Assembly (NCBI RefSeq): GCF_024204685.1
Contig: NZ_CP100350.1
Span: 2,892,501 to 2,956,500 of the forward strand
Source of the DNA: Gilvimarinus sp. DA14
Lineage (GTDB): Bacteria; Pseudomonadota; Gammaproteobacteria; Pseudomonadales; Cellvibrionaceae
Reading direction: 5' to 3'
DNA length: 64,000 nucleotides
Numbering within the stretch: the first letter of the stretch is position 1; each line of letters opens with the position of its first letter. Made by a program: the position numbers and the translations under genes. The notes below the pieces were generated by a model, which saw only the letters and a program-made list of their open reading frames with translations, had not been told where the DNA came from and did not search any database. Positions 1 to 9,001 of the stretch are shown one piece after another.

Positions 1-414
1 GGCCCGAGAGGGTGCGCTAAACGGAATGTCGGCGGGATCCAGCACAGGTACACCCATATCCACGGTGACCTCGTCGTCGTCGTGGACATTCAGGGTCATG
101 ATGCCGCTGGCGGTTTCGACCTTGATAGAGCTTTTGCCCGTCAGGCGACGGTCGCGTACAAAGCGGGCAAAGCAGCGCGCGCCATTGCCACAGTTTTCTA
201 CCTCGCCGCCGTCGGCGTTGTATATGCGGTAGCGAAAATCTACATCGGGGCTATTGGGCACTTCGACTAACAATACCTGATCACAGCCAATACCGAAGTG
301 ACGATCGGACAGCTTGCGCACTTTGTCGGGGGTTAGCCTGATTTTCTGGCTGATGCCGTCGATGACAACAAAGTCGTTGCCAAGGCCGTGCATTTTGGTA
401 AAGCGCAATCGCAT
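1..414 (-). CDS. dapF: Diaminopimelate epimerase, N-terminal part (cut by window edge)
   Basis: Converts LL- to meso-diaminopimelate in lysine and peptidoglycan synthesis in the cytoplasm. The 138 visible codons begin [20 protein letters not shown], the usual DapF start, and include the first catalytic-cysteine region ([20 protein letters not shown]). The protein continues past base 1; full-length DapF is about 275 residues. It lies 58 nt downstream of lysA on the same strand, the normal lptM-lysA-dapF order in Pseudomonas-like bacteria, so it is probably transcribed with lysA. The family call is secure; nothing can be said of the C-terminal half. Confidence 0.95.
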   Translation of the reverse strand, partial: MRLRFTKMHGLGNDFVVIDGISQKIRLTPDKVRKLSDRHFGIGCDQVLLVEVPNSPDVDFRYRIYNADGGEVENCGNGARCFARFVRDRRLTGKSSIKVETASGIMTLNVHDDDEVTVDMGVPVLDPADIPFSAPSRA

Positions 415-472
415 AGTTTCGTCCGGTTGATGTGCTGTTAGCCGGTTAGTATCCCATTTGTTGGCGGCTGTG

Positions 473-1720
473 TCAGTGTTCGATCACGTGCTCGCCGCGA
501 ATCAGATCGACGAAGCTTTCGCGCTCGCGAATCACGTGTACCTGGTCGCCATCTACCAGCAGCTCGCAGGCACGTGGCCGGGTGTTGTAGTTTGAGCTCA
601 TGGTAAAGCCGTAGGCGCCGGCGGACATCACCGCGAGGGTGTCGCCGGGCTCCAGCGCCAGTTCGCGGTCTTTACCCAAAAAGTCGCCGGTTTCACATAC
701 GGGGCCTACCAAATCCCAGCGCTTTTTCTCGCCGCGGCGCGCTTTCAGCGGGCGAATATCCTGCCACGCCTGGTAGAGCGCCGGGCGGATATTGTCGTTC
801 ATGGCGGCATCGATAATGGCAAAGTTATGCGCCTCGGTGGGCTTTAAATACAGTACTTTGGTCAGCAGCGCGCCGGCGTTCGCGGCTATGGAGCGGCCGG
901 GTTCAAACATCAATGCCAGCTTGCGACCGCCGAGCTTGGCTTTGATAGCGGCCATATAATCGGCCACTGCAGGCGGTACCTCATCGCGATAGGTCACGCC
1001 CAGGCCACCGCCTAAATCCAGATGGCTGATGTGAATCCCCTCGTCGGCCAGGCCATCGACCAATACCAGCAGGCGATCCAGGGCATCCAAAAAGGGATCC
1101 AGCTCGGTTAATTGCGAGCCGATATGGCAGTCGACACCTTGCACATCAATATTGGGCAGTGCGGCGGCGCGGCGATAGACCTCGGGCGCGCGGGCGATAT
1201 CAATACCAAATTTATTCTCTTTTAAACCGGTAGAAATATACGGGTGGGTTTTTGCGTCCACGTCCGGGTTGACCCGCAACGACACCCGCGCGGTTAATCC
1301 TTGCTCCACGGCTACCTGGCTCAACAGTTCCAGCTCGGGCTCAGACTCGACATTAAAGCAGTGAATGCCTACTTGCAGCGCCTTGGCCATCTCTGCGGCG
1401 GTTTTACCCACGCCTGAAAACACAATGCGCTTCGGGTCACCACCAGCGGTCAGCACCCGCTCCATTTCACCGCCCGAGACGATATCGAAGCCCGCGCCCA
1501 GGCGGGCCAGTAGATTGAGCAGCGCAATATTGGAGTTGGCCTTAACCGCGTAGCAGATCATGCCCGGGTGTTGACCGAGTGCCTGGGCATAGGCCAGATA
1601 ATGTTGAGTAAAAGCGGCGCGGCTGTAGACATAGGCGGGCGTGCCGTATTGTTCGGCAATATCGCTCAGGCGAACGTCTTCAATGGTCAGCTCGCCGCTG
1701 CGCTCGGTAAAAAAGGACAT
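473..1720 (-). CDS. lysA: Diaminopimelate decarboxylase
   Basis: PLP-dependent enzyme of 415 residues that decarboxylates meso-diaminopimelate to L-lysine, the last step of lysine synthesis. The PLP lysine sits in CYAVKANSN near residue 60; a glycine-rich phosphate-binding stretch (LDLGGGLGV), EPGRS and the C-terminal [11 protein letters not shown] and [14 protein letters not shown] motifs are all present, and length matches the family. The start codon lies 7 nt after the lptM stop and dapF follows after 58 nt, so the three form one minus-strand operon driven from the promoter near position 1900. Confidence 0.97.
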   Translation of the reverse strand: MSFFTERSGELTIEDVRLSDIAEQYGTPAYVYSRAAFTQHYLAYAQALGQHPGMICYAVKANSNIALLNLLARLGAGFDIVSGGEMERVLTAGGDPKRIVFSGVGKTAAEMAKALQVGIHCFNVESEPELELLSQVAVEQGLTARVSLRVNPDVDAKTHPYISTGLKENKFGIDIARAPEVYRRAAALPNIDVQGVDCHIGSQLTELDPFLDALDRLLVLVDGLADEGIHISHLDLGGGLGVTYRDEVPPAVADYMAAIKAKLGGRKLALMFEPGRSIAANAGALLTKVLYLKPTEAHNFAIIDAAMNDNIRPALYQAWQDIRPLKARRGEKKRWDLVGPVCETGDFLGKDRELALEPGDTLAVMSAGAYGFTMSSNYNTRPRACELLVDGDQVHVIRERESFVDLIRGEHVIEH

Positions 1721-1727
1721 ACAAATC

Positions 1728-1856
1728 TCACTTTTGGGCAGAATCCGACTCGGGGGCGGGTTCGTCAGCGGGTAAATACAGCGGGCCTGTCTGCCCGCAG
1801 CTGGCGCACAGGCAAATCAGTAGCAGGCAGAAAGATAAAGGTATCAGGCGCATCAT
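1728..1856 (-). CDS. lptM: Small LptM/YifL-type lipoprotein
   Basis: A 42-residue lipoprotein precursor: a short hydrophobic signal ending in a lipobox (LCASC) followed by GQTGPLYLP, the conserved LptM signature. LptM assists maturation of the LptD/LptE lipopolysaccharide translocon in Enterobacteria; that role is transferred from the family. The start is one of two adjacent ATG codons (1856 or 1853); the upstream in-frame extension carries no signal-peptide logic and was discarded. It is the first gene of the lptM-lysA-dapF operon, seven nt before lysA. Confidence 0.85.
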   Translation of the reverse strand: MMRLIPLSFCLLLICLCASCGQTGPLYLPADEPAPESDSAQK

Positions 1857-1888
1857 CCAGGCTTCGGCAGTATTTAAACAAAGGGCGC

Positions 1889-1917
1889 AGTATAGCGTTG
1901 TGCAGAGGGTGGGACAA
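1889..1917 (-). promoter_or_regulatory. Sigma70-type promoter of lptM-lysA-dapF
   Basis: Read on the minus strand: TTGTCC, a 17-nt spacer, TATACT. The start site would fall about 25 nt upstream of the lptM ATG. It is back to back with another promoter-like sequence on the plus strand (1927-1955). Confidence 0.6.
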
Positions 1918-1926
1918 TTGCAGGGG

Positions 1927-1955
1927 TTGACGCAGTGATGGGGTGCAGGCACAAT
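1927..1955 (+). promoter_or_regulatory. Possible promoter for a non-coding transcript
   Basis: TTGACG, a 17-nt spacer and CACAAT on the plus strand, with no convincing reading frame before the terminator at 2086-2109. It would start a transcript near 1962. The -10 is only fair. Confidence 0.35.
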
Positions 1956-1961
1956 TGTAAC

Positions 1962-2109
1962 CGGTTTCATTTTGAGGTTGAGTGAGTCCTCAAGGTGGAC
2001 ATCTCCTGCGATGGTGATCTGGTTGTTCACTATCGGGGTCGATATTCGGCCACAGGGAGAGCCGCGTTTTACGCATAGATATTACGGGTGCCTGCGGGCA
2101 CCCTTTTTT
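1962..2109 (+). ncRNA. Candidate small RNA of about 150 nt
   Basis: The 399-nt gap between lptM and the ABC operon contains no credible gene but has a promoter-like sequence, a stable 5' hairpin (TTGAGG with CCTCAA, about 1970-1995), a GTGA/TCAC stem further on, and a textbook terminator with six T. No coding gene would use that plus-strand terminator. No known RNA family is recognised. RNA-seq would settle it. Confidence 0.35.
2086..2109 (+). terminator. Rho-independent terminator
   Basis: Perfect 7-bp stem GGGTGCC/GGCACCC with a TGCG loop followed by TTTTTT on the plus strand. The minus strand lacks a T-tract, so it acts in the plus direction, ending the candidate small RNA. Confidence 0.8.
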
Positions 2110-2255
2110 ATGCGTGTTTGATTGATTTATTGGGTCAATGCTGTCTCTGGCCATTCTTTGCACTTCCTTTCTTGAAAAGCACACCCACCTCGGGATACAA
2201 CGTTGCGCTGGATCGACCATTACAATAACAGTCGAGTCATGCCAAAGGATTATCC

Positions 2256-2960
2256 GTGAATAACAAAGCCATGATTGAGCTGGATCAACTGCGCAAAGAA
2301 TATCGCAGCGGCGAGATAACCGTCGCCGCGTTGCAGGGGGTCAGTCTCAGCATCAACGAGAACGAATTTATCGCCATCATGGGGCCATCCGGCTCCGGCA
2401 AATCCACCATGATGAATATTCTCGGCTGCCTGGATCAGCCCACCGGTGGTCGCTATTTGCTCGGTGGTCGCGAGGTCAGCGCCATGAGCGACAACGAGCT
2501 GGCTGCGGTGCGCAATCGCGATATCGGCTTTGTGTTTCAGTCGTTCCACCTGTTGCCGCGTTTAAATATTGTGCGCAATGTGATGTTGCCGCTGCGCTAC
2601 AGCGATATCGACCCCGCTGAGGCGCGTCAACGCGCCGAGCAAATGCTCGCCCGGGTCAACCTTGAGCACCGTCTTGAACATGTTCCCAATGAATTGTCCG
2701 GCGGTCAGCGCCAACGGGTCGCTATTGCGCGGGCGCTGGTAAATCGCCCCAAAATTATTTTTGCCGATGAGCCTACCGGCAACCTGGACAGCAAAACATC
2801 GGTAGAAATTATGGAGTTGTTCAGCGAGTTACACCGCGCCGGACAAACCATTATTTTGGTGACGCACGAGCCGGAAATTGCCGAGTACGCGCAGAAAGTC
2901 ATTCATATGCGCGACGGCGTAATAGAGAGGGTGGAGCACAATGCCGCGCTTGCTGATTAG
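2256..2960 (+). CDS. ABC transporter ATP-binding protein, MacB/LolD type
   Basis: Cytoplasmic ATPase of 234 residues that would energise the FtsX-type permease encoded at the end of this operon. Walker A GPSGSGKST (about residue 44), signature LSGGQRQRVAIARAL, Walker B IIFADEPTGNLD and the H-loop histidine in LVTHEPE are all present; DEPTGNLD is typical of the MacB/LolD branch. The GTG start at 2256 is preceded by AAGGAT at good distance; an ATG five codons on is an alternative. Its 3' end overlaps the first adaptor gene by 20 nt, so translation is probably coupled. Substrate unknown. Confidence 0.9.
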   Translation: MNNKAMIELDQLRKEYRSGEITVAALQGVSLSINENEFIAIMGPSGSGKSTMMNILGCLDQPTGGRYLLGGREVSAMSDNELAAVRNRDIGFVFQSFHLLPRLNIVRNVMLPLRYSDIDPAEARQRAEQMLARVNLEHRLEHVPNELSGGQRQRVAIARALVNRPKIIFADEPTGNLDSKTSVEIMELFSELHRAGQTIILVTHEPEIAEYAQKVIHMRDGVIERVEHNAALAD

Positions 2961-3897
2961 TCTGTTAAGTTTGCTGCTGTGTTATTCGGCCGCGGGCGAA
3001 AGCCTTTTATTAAGCGGCGAAGTGGCGGCGCGCAACTCTCAGGTTTTTGTCACTCCCGAGTCAGACAGCTGGATGATGCAGATCTCCTGGATGATTGAAG
3101 AGGGAGAAAAAGTCGCCCCCGGTGACCCGGTGGTGCAATTTGATACCGCAAGCTTGGTGGCGAGCCTGGAGCAACTAGAGGCGAACCTGCGCAAAGTCAA
3201 AGCCGAAAGCAAGCGCAACGATTTAGTGCAGAACTTAGAGTTACGAGAAGCCGAGCAGGCGCACGAAGTAGCTCGGCTGACTCTGCAAAAAGCCAAGCTG
3301 GATGCTGGCATTCCCCGCGAACTGCTCAGCCAGCTGCAGTATGAGCAGTATCAACTGGCCCTTACTCGCGCCCAGGGTGATACCGATGAAACAGCCAAGG
3401 CGCTAGCCAATAAACGCAAAGACGTAGAAGCCGAGAAAACCCGCAACCAGGTACAGATAGCAGGCGCCGAGAATGAGCTGCGCCGGGTTCAAGTAATGCT
3501 GGACAATATGACCTTGCGCGCAGATCGCTCGGGAACGGCCATGTACGTAGACCACCCTTGGACGCGGCAGAAAATTCGCGAAGGGGATTCGGTGCAGCGC
3601 GGCTTCAGCGTGTTGGAGATCCCTTCCACCGACGATTTACAAGTACGGGCCTGGCTAAACGAGGTGGATATAGCGCGAATCTCCGAGGGGCAGCAGGTTC
3701 AAATTTATTTCGATGCCATGCCCAGCCTGACATTGCAAGGTCGAGTGGCGCGCATCGGCAATCAGGCCGAACCCAAACAATACTGGGGCAACTCTGGCTA
3801 CATCAATGTGGACATAAGCTTCGCCGCCGAGCCGCAGCAGCAACTGTTGCCCGGTATGAGCGTTATGGTTGAGTTGGCACAGGAGGCGACGCAATGA
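2941..3897 (+). CDS. HlyD-family periplasmic adaptor protein 1
   Basis: A 318-residue exported protein: signal peptide MPRLLISLLSLLLCYSAAG, then a split lipoyl-like domain (EEGEKVAPGDPVVQFDTA), a long alpha-helical hairpin rich in E, K, Q and R from about residue 75 to 185, and a beta-barrel region. This is the HlyD/MacA adaptor plan. Unlike the next two genes it has no lipobox cysteine, so it is soluble or held by its uncleaved signal. It overlaps the ATPase gene by 20 nt and the next adaptor by 4 nt. Membrane-fusion function is family knowledge; cargo is unknown. Confidence 0.82.
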   Translation: MPRLLISLLSLLLCYSAAGESLLLSGEVAARNSQVFVTPESDSWMMQISWMIEEGEKVAPGDPVVQFDTASLVASLEQLEANLRKVKAESKRNDLVQNLELREAEQAHEVARLTLQKAKLDAGIPRELLSQLQYEQYQLALTRAQGDTDETAKALANKRKDVEAEKTRNQVQIAGAENELRRVQVMLDNMTLRADRSGTAMYVDHPWTRQKIREGDSVQRGFSVLEIPSTDDLQVRAWLNEVDIARISEGQQVQIYFDAMPSLTLQGRVARIGNQAEPKQYWGNSGYINVDISFAAEPQQQLLPGMSVMVELAQEATQ

Positions 3898-5060
3898 CGT
3901 ACAGACTGCTTCTGGTTGTGGTTTTGATATTTATGGCCGGCTGCAGCGGCGATGATCAGGAATTGTTGCTGGTAAAAAAGTCTGCCATCCCCCTTGCCAT
4001 TCGCACTACAGGTGAGCTCACTTCGGCGCAAACGGTCGAATTGGGGCCGCCCGCGGTAAAGTACACTTGGCAGCACAAGCTGTCGTTTTTGATTCCTGAA
4101 GGCACTTGGGTGGAAAAAGGCCAAAAAGTAATGGCTTTTGATGCTCAACAACAGCACTCGCGTTTGCGCGATTTGCAAAACCAGCTGGCTACCGAGCGCC
4201 AACGCCTGGAAAGTCAGGCGCTTGATACTGAGCAAGAAACCGAACAGCTCGAGTTGGATTTGGCACAGGCGAAAATGGAACTGGAAAAAGCCGAATTAAA
4301 ATCCAGTAATGTGGATAATTTAATGGCGCGGCTAGAGGTAGAAAAACTCAAAATCGACCGCGAAATTGCACAGAAAAATTATCAAATGGCTAAAGTGCGG
4401 CAGCAAAATCGCATCGCACAAATGGCTGTAGACAAAGAGATTACCCAGTCAGAGGTTGAACGTTTGACCTCAGAGGTCAACGAGCAGCGCGATGCCATAG
4501 CGGCCATGGAAGTAACAGCGCCGCGCTCGGGTATAGTGGTGTATGTTCCCAACCGCGAGGGCAACAAGCCCGCCGAAGGCGATGAGTTTTCACTGATTCA
4601 AAAAGTAATTGAGCTGCCGGATTTAAACAGCTTAATCATTGAAACCACCGTGGATGAACAAATCGCCTACAAGGTAAGGCCAGGGGACCGTGTGGACATT
4701 ACTTTTGATGCTATATCCGGCCGCACCTTTAGCGGCCGGGTGGAATCTTTAGGGAAAATTGTGCGCCTGAAGTCTCGCCGCGAGCCGAGCAAAGTGTTTG
4801 ATGCCGTCGTCAGTATTGATAATGCCGATACCGACGTTATGCGCCCGGGAATGGCGGCGCGACTTTCCATTGTACAGCGTGTTGAGCCAGAGGCAGTGGC
4901 CATACCCCAGCACGCCATTGTCTATCGCGATAACAAAGCCTATGTGCGCGTTAAAACCCTGGCGGGCGAGCGTGAGCGCGAAGTGACTATCGCCGCCCGC
5001 CAGGCGGGTGAGGCGATTGTTACAGACGGCCTGGATAACGGCGATGAGGTTATCTTGTGA
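3894..5060 (+). CDS. HlyD-family adaptor lipoprotein 2
   Basis: A 388-residue adaptor with lipobox FMAGC near residue 17, so likely lipid-anchored. After two lipoyl halves flanking a coiled coil of about residues 80-205 come a beta-barrel and membrane-proximal domain ending in DGLDNGDEVIL, the C-terminal form common to MacA-like adaptors. Start codon overlaps the preceding stop (ATGA) and the stop overlaps the next start (GTGA), so the operon is translationally coupled. It is similar in plan but clearly divergent from its two neighbours, meaning three distinct adaptors rather than recent copies. Confidence 0.82.
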   Translation: MTYRLLLVVVLIFMAGCSGDDQELLLVKKSAIPLAIRTTGELTSAQTVELGPPAVKYTWQHKLSFLIPEGTWVEKGQKVMAFDAQQQHSRLRDLQNQLATERQRLESQALDTEQETEQLELDLAQAKMELEKAELKSSNVDNLMARLEVEKLKIDREIAQKNYQMAKVRQQNRIAQMAVDKEITQSEVERLTSEVNEQRDAIAAMEVTAPRSGIVVYVPNREGNKPAEGDEFSLIQKVIELPDLNSLIIETTVDEQIAYKVRPGDRVDITFDAISGRTFSGRVESLGKIVRLKSRREPSKVFDAVVSIDNADTDVMRPGMAARLSIVQRVEPEAVAIPQHAIVYRDNKAYVRVKTLAGEREREVTIAARQAGEAIVTDGLDNGDEVIL

Positions 5061-6262
5061 AAATAAGGTTTATAACAATATTTTATTGCGCGGTGGTCTT
5101 AGTAGTCGCAGGCTGTGGTGAGAGTCCGCAATCCAATACACTGACGATGACAGTCACGCAGAAGCCTTTTGACTTCTCTGTGCCCGCCAAAGGCGAGCTG
5201 GTTTCCGCCGCTGAATCCCCGGTTAATGCCCCTTCTGGGAATCGGGGCCGCCTGACATTGGCATGGATGGCTGAAGAAAACAGTTCGGTTAAAAAAGGCG
5301 ATATTATCGCGCGCTTTGATGGCACCGAGCACGAGTTGGAAAAACAGCGCGCCGAACTGGAGCTGACCCAAAACGAGCTGTCGCAAACCATCACGTCACG
5401 CGAGCTGAATCAGAACCAGTTTGCTATTGCGCAGCAGGCCGGTGAGGTAAAGCAAGAAAAAGAAATGGTGGAAAAGTTCAGTGTCGATGATTTAACGGTT
5501 TATTCAAAAAATGAAATTATCGATCAGCTGTTGAGCAAAGATTACTTGACCGCGCAGCAGCTCTATCTGGCCTGGCGGGAGGTGAGTCAGCAGACCCAGG
5601 GGCAGGCGCAGTTACAGTTGTTGACTCTGGAAGGAAAGAGTTACCGCGACGCCATTTCTCTGAACGCGCAAGCGCTTAACAACCTCGAGGTGGCGGCGCC
5701 CGCCGACGGTATTTTTGTCCATGCTAAGAACTGGCGCGGGGAAAAAGTACGCGAAGGACAAACGCTATGGCCGGGTTCCAAGCTCGGTTACATCCCCAGC
5801 TTGACGCAACTGCAAGCCAAGCTCTATGTGCTGGAAACCGAGGCGGCGGGTATTGAAATGGGCCAGCGCGCCAGTATTCGCTTGGATGCCTATGCCGACC
5901 AGCCGTTGGGCGGAGAAATTGTCGCTTTGGCGAATATCGCCGCGCCGCGCGATACCCGTAGTCCTACCAAGTATTTTGAGGTCACCGTACAGCTGGATAC
6001 ATCGGACCCGAGTTTTATGCGCCCAGGACAAAAGCTCGAGGGAAAGATTTTGGTGGCCAACAAAGAGGCGGCGCTGGCGGTGCCCAACCAAGCGGTATTT
6101 AAAGACAACGACAATAGTTGGGTGTATGTGGCCAGCGGCGCCAGCTTTGCCAGGCGTGAAGTAAAAACCGGTTTGCGGAGTTTAACCCAGACGGAAATTA
6201 TCGATGGCTTGAGAGTGGGTGAGAAAGTTGCTCTGCTTGAGCCCACGGGAGAGATCAAGTGA
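5057..6262 (+). CDS. HlyD-family adaptor lipoprotein 3
   Basis: A 401-residue adaptor with GTG start overlapping the previous stop. Lipobox VVAGC near residue 20, lipoyl segment EENSSVKKGDIIARFDGTE, helical hairpin about residues 95-200, barrel domain and a C-terminal region (LRVGEKVALLEPTGEIK) of the MacA type. The hairpin includes a shorter, less regular region than adaptor 2. It overlaps the permease gene by 4 nt. It probably joins the other two adaptors in one envelope-spanning exporter; whether all three act together cannot be told from sequence. Confidence 0.82.
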   Translation: MKIRFITIFYCAVVLVVAGCGESPQSNTLTMTVTQKPFDFSVPAKGELVSAAESPVNAPSGNRGRLTLAWMAEENSSVKKGDIIARFDGTEHELEKQRAELELTQNELSQTITSRELNQNQFAIAQQAGEVKQEKEMVEKFSVDDLTVYSKNEIIDQLLSKDYLTAQQLYLAWREVSQQTQGQAQLQLLTLEGKSYRDAISLNAQALNNLEVAAPADGIFVHAKNWRGEKVREGQTLWPGSKLGYIPSLTQLQAKLYVLETEAAGIEMGQRASIRLDAYADQPLGGEIVALANIAAPRDTRSPTKYFEVTVQLDTSDPSFMRPGQKLEGKILVANKEAALAVPNQAVFKDNDNSWVYVASGASFARREVKTGLRSLTQTEIIDGLRVGEKVALLEPTGEIK

Positions 6263-7497
6263 AGAAGTTAAAAACCAGCTTACTGGAAGCGCTGGAGCAG
6301 CTTTGGTATCACCGCCTACGCACGTTTTTAACGCTACTGGGGATGATTTTTGGTGTGGGCGCGGTAATTGCCATGGTTAGCGTGGGCGAGGGCGCCGAAC
6401 AGGAGGCGCTCGAGTTGATTGAATCTATGGGGCTGCGCAATGTGTTAGTGGAAGAAAAACAGGTGTGGGGAGAAAGGCTGGAAGAGGTACGTAAACACTC
6501 GGTTGGTTTGTCGCTGGATGATGTGCAGGCCAGCATGGAAACCCTGCCTTTTGCCACGGCCTACAGCGCGGAAAAAGAAATTGAAGTCTACGCCTTGTAC
6601 AGTCGTAACAGCAGTAGCGACAGCGAAGTTTTGGGGGTGACACCTAGCTTACTGGAGCTGGCTAGCTTGCAGGTGGCCGAAGGGCGCTGGCTGAACGCCG
6701 ATGACGATCTCTATTATCGGCAGGTCGCCGTTATCGGCACCGCCGTGGCCAGCCAGTTGTTTCCCCGTGGCGATGCCGTGGGGCAGCGTATCAAGGTGAA
6801 TCACCTCTGGCTTGAAGTGGTAGGGGTGCTGGAAAGTAAAAACCTGAGCAAGGACAGCTTTCAGGGGGTGCAATTATCCGGTGAGAACAATCGCATTTAT
6901 ATTCCACTGCAAACGGCGCTGAAGCGTTTTGAATTTCGCGATATGGCTTCGGAAATTGACAGCTTCCGCCTGCAGCTCGCAGACGGTGTCGCGCCCCAGG
7001 CGGCGGCAGATAACCTTTCCCACTTGCTGGATCGGCGCCATGGCCAAGAGGACGATTACAACATTGTTGTTCCCGCTCAGCTGCTGAATCAACACGAGCA
7101 AACTCAGCGTATTTTCAACATCATTATGTCGTGCGTAGCGGGTATTTCGCTGCTGGTGGGCGGTATCGGCATTATGAATATTATGCTGGCAACGGTACTG
7201 GAAAGAACCAATGAGATTGGTCTGCTGCGCGCTATAGGGGCAACGCAAAATAATGTGCGCGACCAGTTTATTGTTGAAAGTGTCACCATCGCCGGTATCG
7301 GCGGGCTGCTGGGAATTGTACTGGGCTTTACGCTGGCAGCGGTGATCTCGACTTTTGCCGGTTGGCCGGTGGCCTGGTCGTTAAATGCGGTGGTGGTGGC
7401 GGTGGTGTTTTGTACCGCCACAGGTTTGATTTTCGGAATTTACCCAGCGATTAAAGCGTCCAAGCTCGATCCGATTACGGCGCTGCAGCATGATTGA
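6259..7497 (+). CDS. ABC transporter permease, FtsX/MacB type
   Basis: A 412-residue inner-membrane permease: one N-terminal membrane helix (about 20-42, LGMIFGVGAVIAMVSVGEGA), a large periplasmic MacB-PCD domain, then three C-terminal helices (about 285-405) with the FtsX motif NEIGLLRAIGA. MacB of E. coli fuses the ATPase to this fold; here the ATPase is the separate first gene. Last gene of the operon. No outer-membrane TolC gene is adjacent. Exporter of unknown cargo; peptides, antibiotics and lipoproteins are possible for this family. Confidence 0.88.
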   Translation: MKKLKTSLLEALEQLWYHRLRTFLTLLGMIFGVGAVIAMVSVGEGAEQEALELIESMGLRNVLVEEKQVWGERLEEVRKHSVGLSLDDVQASMETLPFATAYSAEKEIEVYALYSRNSSSDSEVLGVTPSLLELASLQVAEGRWLNADDDLYYRQVAVIGTAVASQLFPRGDAVGQRIKVNHLWLEVVGVLESKNLSKDSFQGVQLSGENNRIYIPLQTALKRFEFRDMASEIDSFRLQLADGVAPQAAADNLSHLLDRRHGQEDDYNIVVPAQLLNQHEQTQRIFNIIMSCVAGISLLVGGIGIMNIMLATVLERTNEIGLLRAIGATQNNVRDQFIVESVTIAGIGGLLGIVLGFTLAAVISTFAGWPVAWSLNAVVVAVVFCTATGLIFGIYPAIKASKLDPITALQHD

Positions 7498-7528
7498 TTG
7501 ACTAATGAGTCACATGGAAAGAATACTC

Positions 7529-7560
7529 GCGTCAGACATCTGACCTCAGACGTCTGACGC
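7529..7560. terminator. Near-perfect inverted repeat between convergent genes
   Basis: GCGTCAGACATCTGA and its mirror copy TCAGACGTCTGACGC are separated by two bases, giving a 15-bp arm with one mismatch. It lies between the convergent ABC permease and ntrC genes, so a bidirectional (T-poor) terminator is the simplest reading; a protein-binding site is possible. Confidence 0.5.
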
Positions 7561-7566
7561 TCAGGC

Positions 7567-8985
7567 TTAGGCCTCTTCTTGCCCGGCCATATCCAACTCT
7601 TTCAGTTTGCGCGTTAGCGTATTGCGGCCCCAGCCCAAAAGGTTGGCGGCATCGCGCTTGCGCCCGGCGGTGTATTTGAGCGCGGTTTCAATCAGGGCGC
7701 GCTCAAAGGTGGGTACCGCTTCACTCAGCAGCTGGTGATGGCCGCGGGCCAGAGCTTGGTCGGCCCAGTGGCGCAGGGCTTTTTCCCAGTCGTCGGCCGG
7801 CGCGTTGCCCTCTTTGTTGTCCATCAGCTCGGGGGGTAAATCTTCCGTGTGCACCTCGCGCCCGGAAGCCATAACGGTAATCCAGCGGCAGGTGTTTTCC
7901 AGCTGGCGCACGTTACCGGGCCAGGGCAGGCTGCACATAAAATCTTCGGTTTCCGGCAGCAGGATTTTGGTGTCCACATTCAGCTCGCCGGCGGCCTTTT
8001 GCAAAAAGAATTGCGACAGCTTGGGGATGTCCTCGCGGCGGTTAGCCAGCTTGGGAATATGAATGCGAATAACGTTTAAGCGGTGGAATAAATCTTCGCG
8101 AAAGCGATTGTCAGTCACCAGGTTTTCCAGGTCCTGGTGCGTGGCGGCGATAATTCGCACATCCACTTTGACGGGGGTGTGACCGCCCACGCGGTAAAAT
8201 TCTCCGTCCGCTAACACGCGCAACAAGCGCGTTTGTGTTTCGGCGGGCATGTCGCCAATTTCATCCAGAAACAGCGTGCCGCCATTGGCTTGTTCAAAGC
8301 GGCCCTGACGCTGAGTGGCGGCGCCGGTAAACGCGCCTTTTTCGTGGCCGAATAATTCCGATTCCATCAGGTCTTTGGGAATGGCGGCCATATTCAGAGC
8401 GATAAACGGCTCGCTGCGACGGGGGCTGTGGCGGTGCAGGGCGCGGGCTACCAGTTCTTTACCAGTACCGGATTCACCGTTAATCAGCACCGTAATGTTC
8501 GATTGCGACAGGCGGCCAATCGCGCGAAACACTTCCTGCATCGCCGGCGCTTCACCGATGATTTCGGTATCGATTTCCACTGTGTCTGTGTGAGTGCGCT
8601 CGGATTTTTGTTCTTCGGCGTGGGCCAGGGCGCGCTGCACTACGGCTACGGCTTCGTCCACATCGAAAGGTTTGGGTAAATACTCGAATGCGCCGCCCTG
8701 GTAGGCCGCCACCGCGCTGTCCAGATCCGAGTGTGCGGTCATAATAATAACCGGCACTTCCGGGTGGTTGGTGTGTAAGTTGGATAGCAAGCCGAGGCCG
8801 TCCATCCCGGGCATGCGGATATCGCTGACAATGGCGTCGGGCACTTCGCGACTCAGCTGGTGCAGCGCGCTGTCGGCGGTATCGAAGGTGCGGGTTTCAA
8901 TACCGGCACCCTGCAGCGCTTTTTCCAAAACCCAGCGGATTGAGCGGTCGTCATCAATGATCCATACGCGATTAGACTTCTGCAT
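7567..8985 (-). CDS. glnG: Nitrogen regulation response regulator NtrC
   Basis: A 472-residue sigma54 activator: receiver domain 1-120 with phospho-acceptor Asp in [14 protein letters not shown]+ domain about 145-385 with Walker A GESGTGKE, the sigma54-contacting GAFTGA loop and FLDEIGDMP, and a Fis-type HTH at the C-terminus ([19 protein letters not shown]). Phosphorylated by NtrB in nitrogen limitation, it activates glnA and nitrate-uptake genes from distant sites; such sites are visible upstream of glnA here. It follows ntrB by 16 nt. Confidence 0.97.
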   Translation of the reverse strand: MQKSNRVWIIDDDRSIRWVLEKALQGAGIETRTFDTADSALHQLSREVPDAIVSDIRMPGMDGLGLLSNLHTNHPEVPVIIMTAHSDLDSAVAAYQGGAFEYLPKPFDVDEAVAVVQRALAHAEEQKSERTHTDTVEIDTEIIGEAPAMQEVFRAIGRLSQSNITVLINGESGTGKELVARALHRHSPRRSEPFIALNMAAIPKDLMESELFGHEKGAFTGAATQRQGRFEQANGGTLFLDEIGDMPAETQTRLLRVLADGEFYRVGGHTPVKVDVRIIAATHQDLENLVTDNRFREDLFHRLNVIRIHIPKLANRREDIPKLSQFFLQKAAGELNVDTKILLPETEDFMCSLPWPGNVRQLENTCRWITVMASGREVHTEDLPPELMDNKEGNAPADDWEKALRHWADQALARGHHQLLSEAVPTFERALIETALKYTAGRKRDAANLLGWGRNTLTRKLKELDMAGQEEA

Positions 8986-9001
8986 GGCGGTTTCTCACAG
9001 A

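Noticed and set aside
1990-2220. Minus-strand frame upstream of lptM
   Set aside because: No homology, rich in rare combinations and covers the terminator; more likely non-coding.
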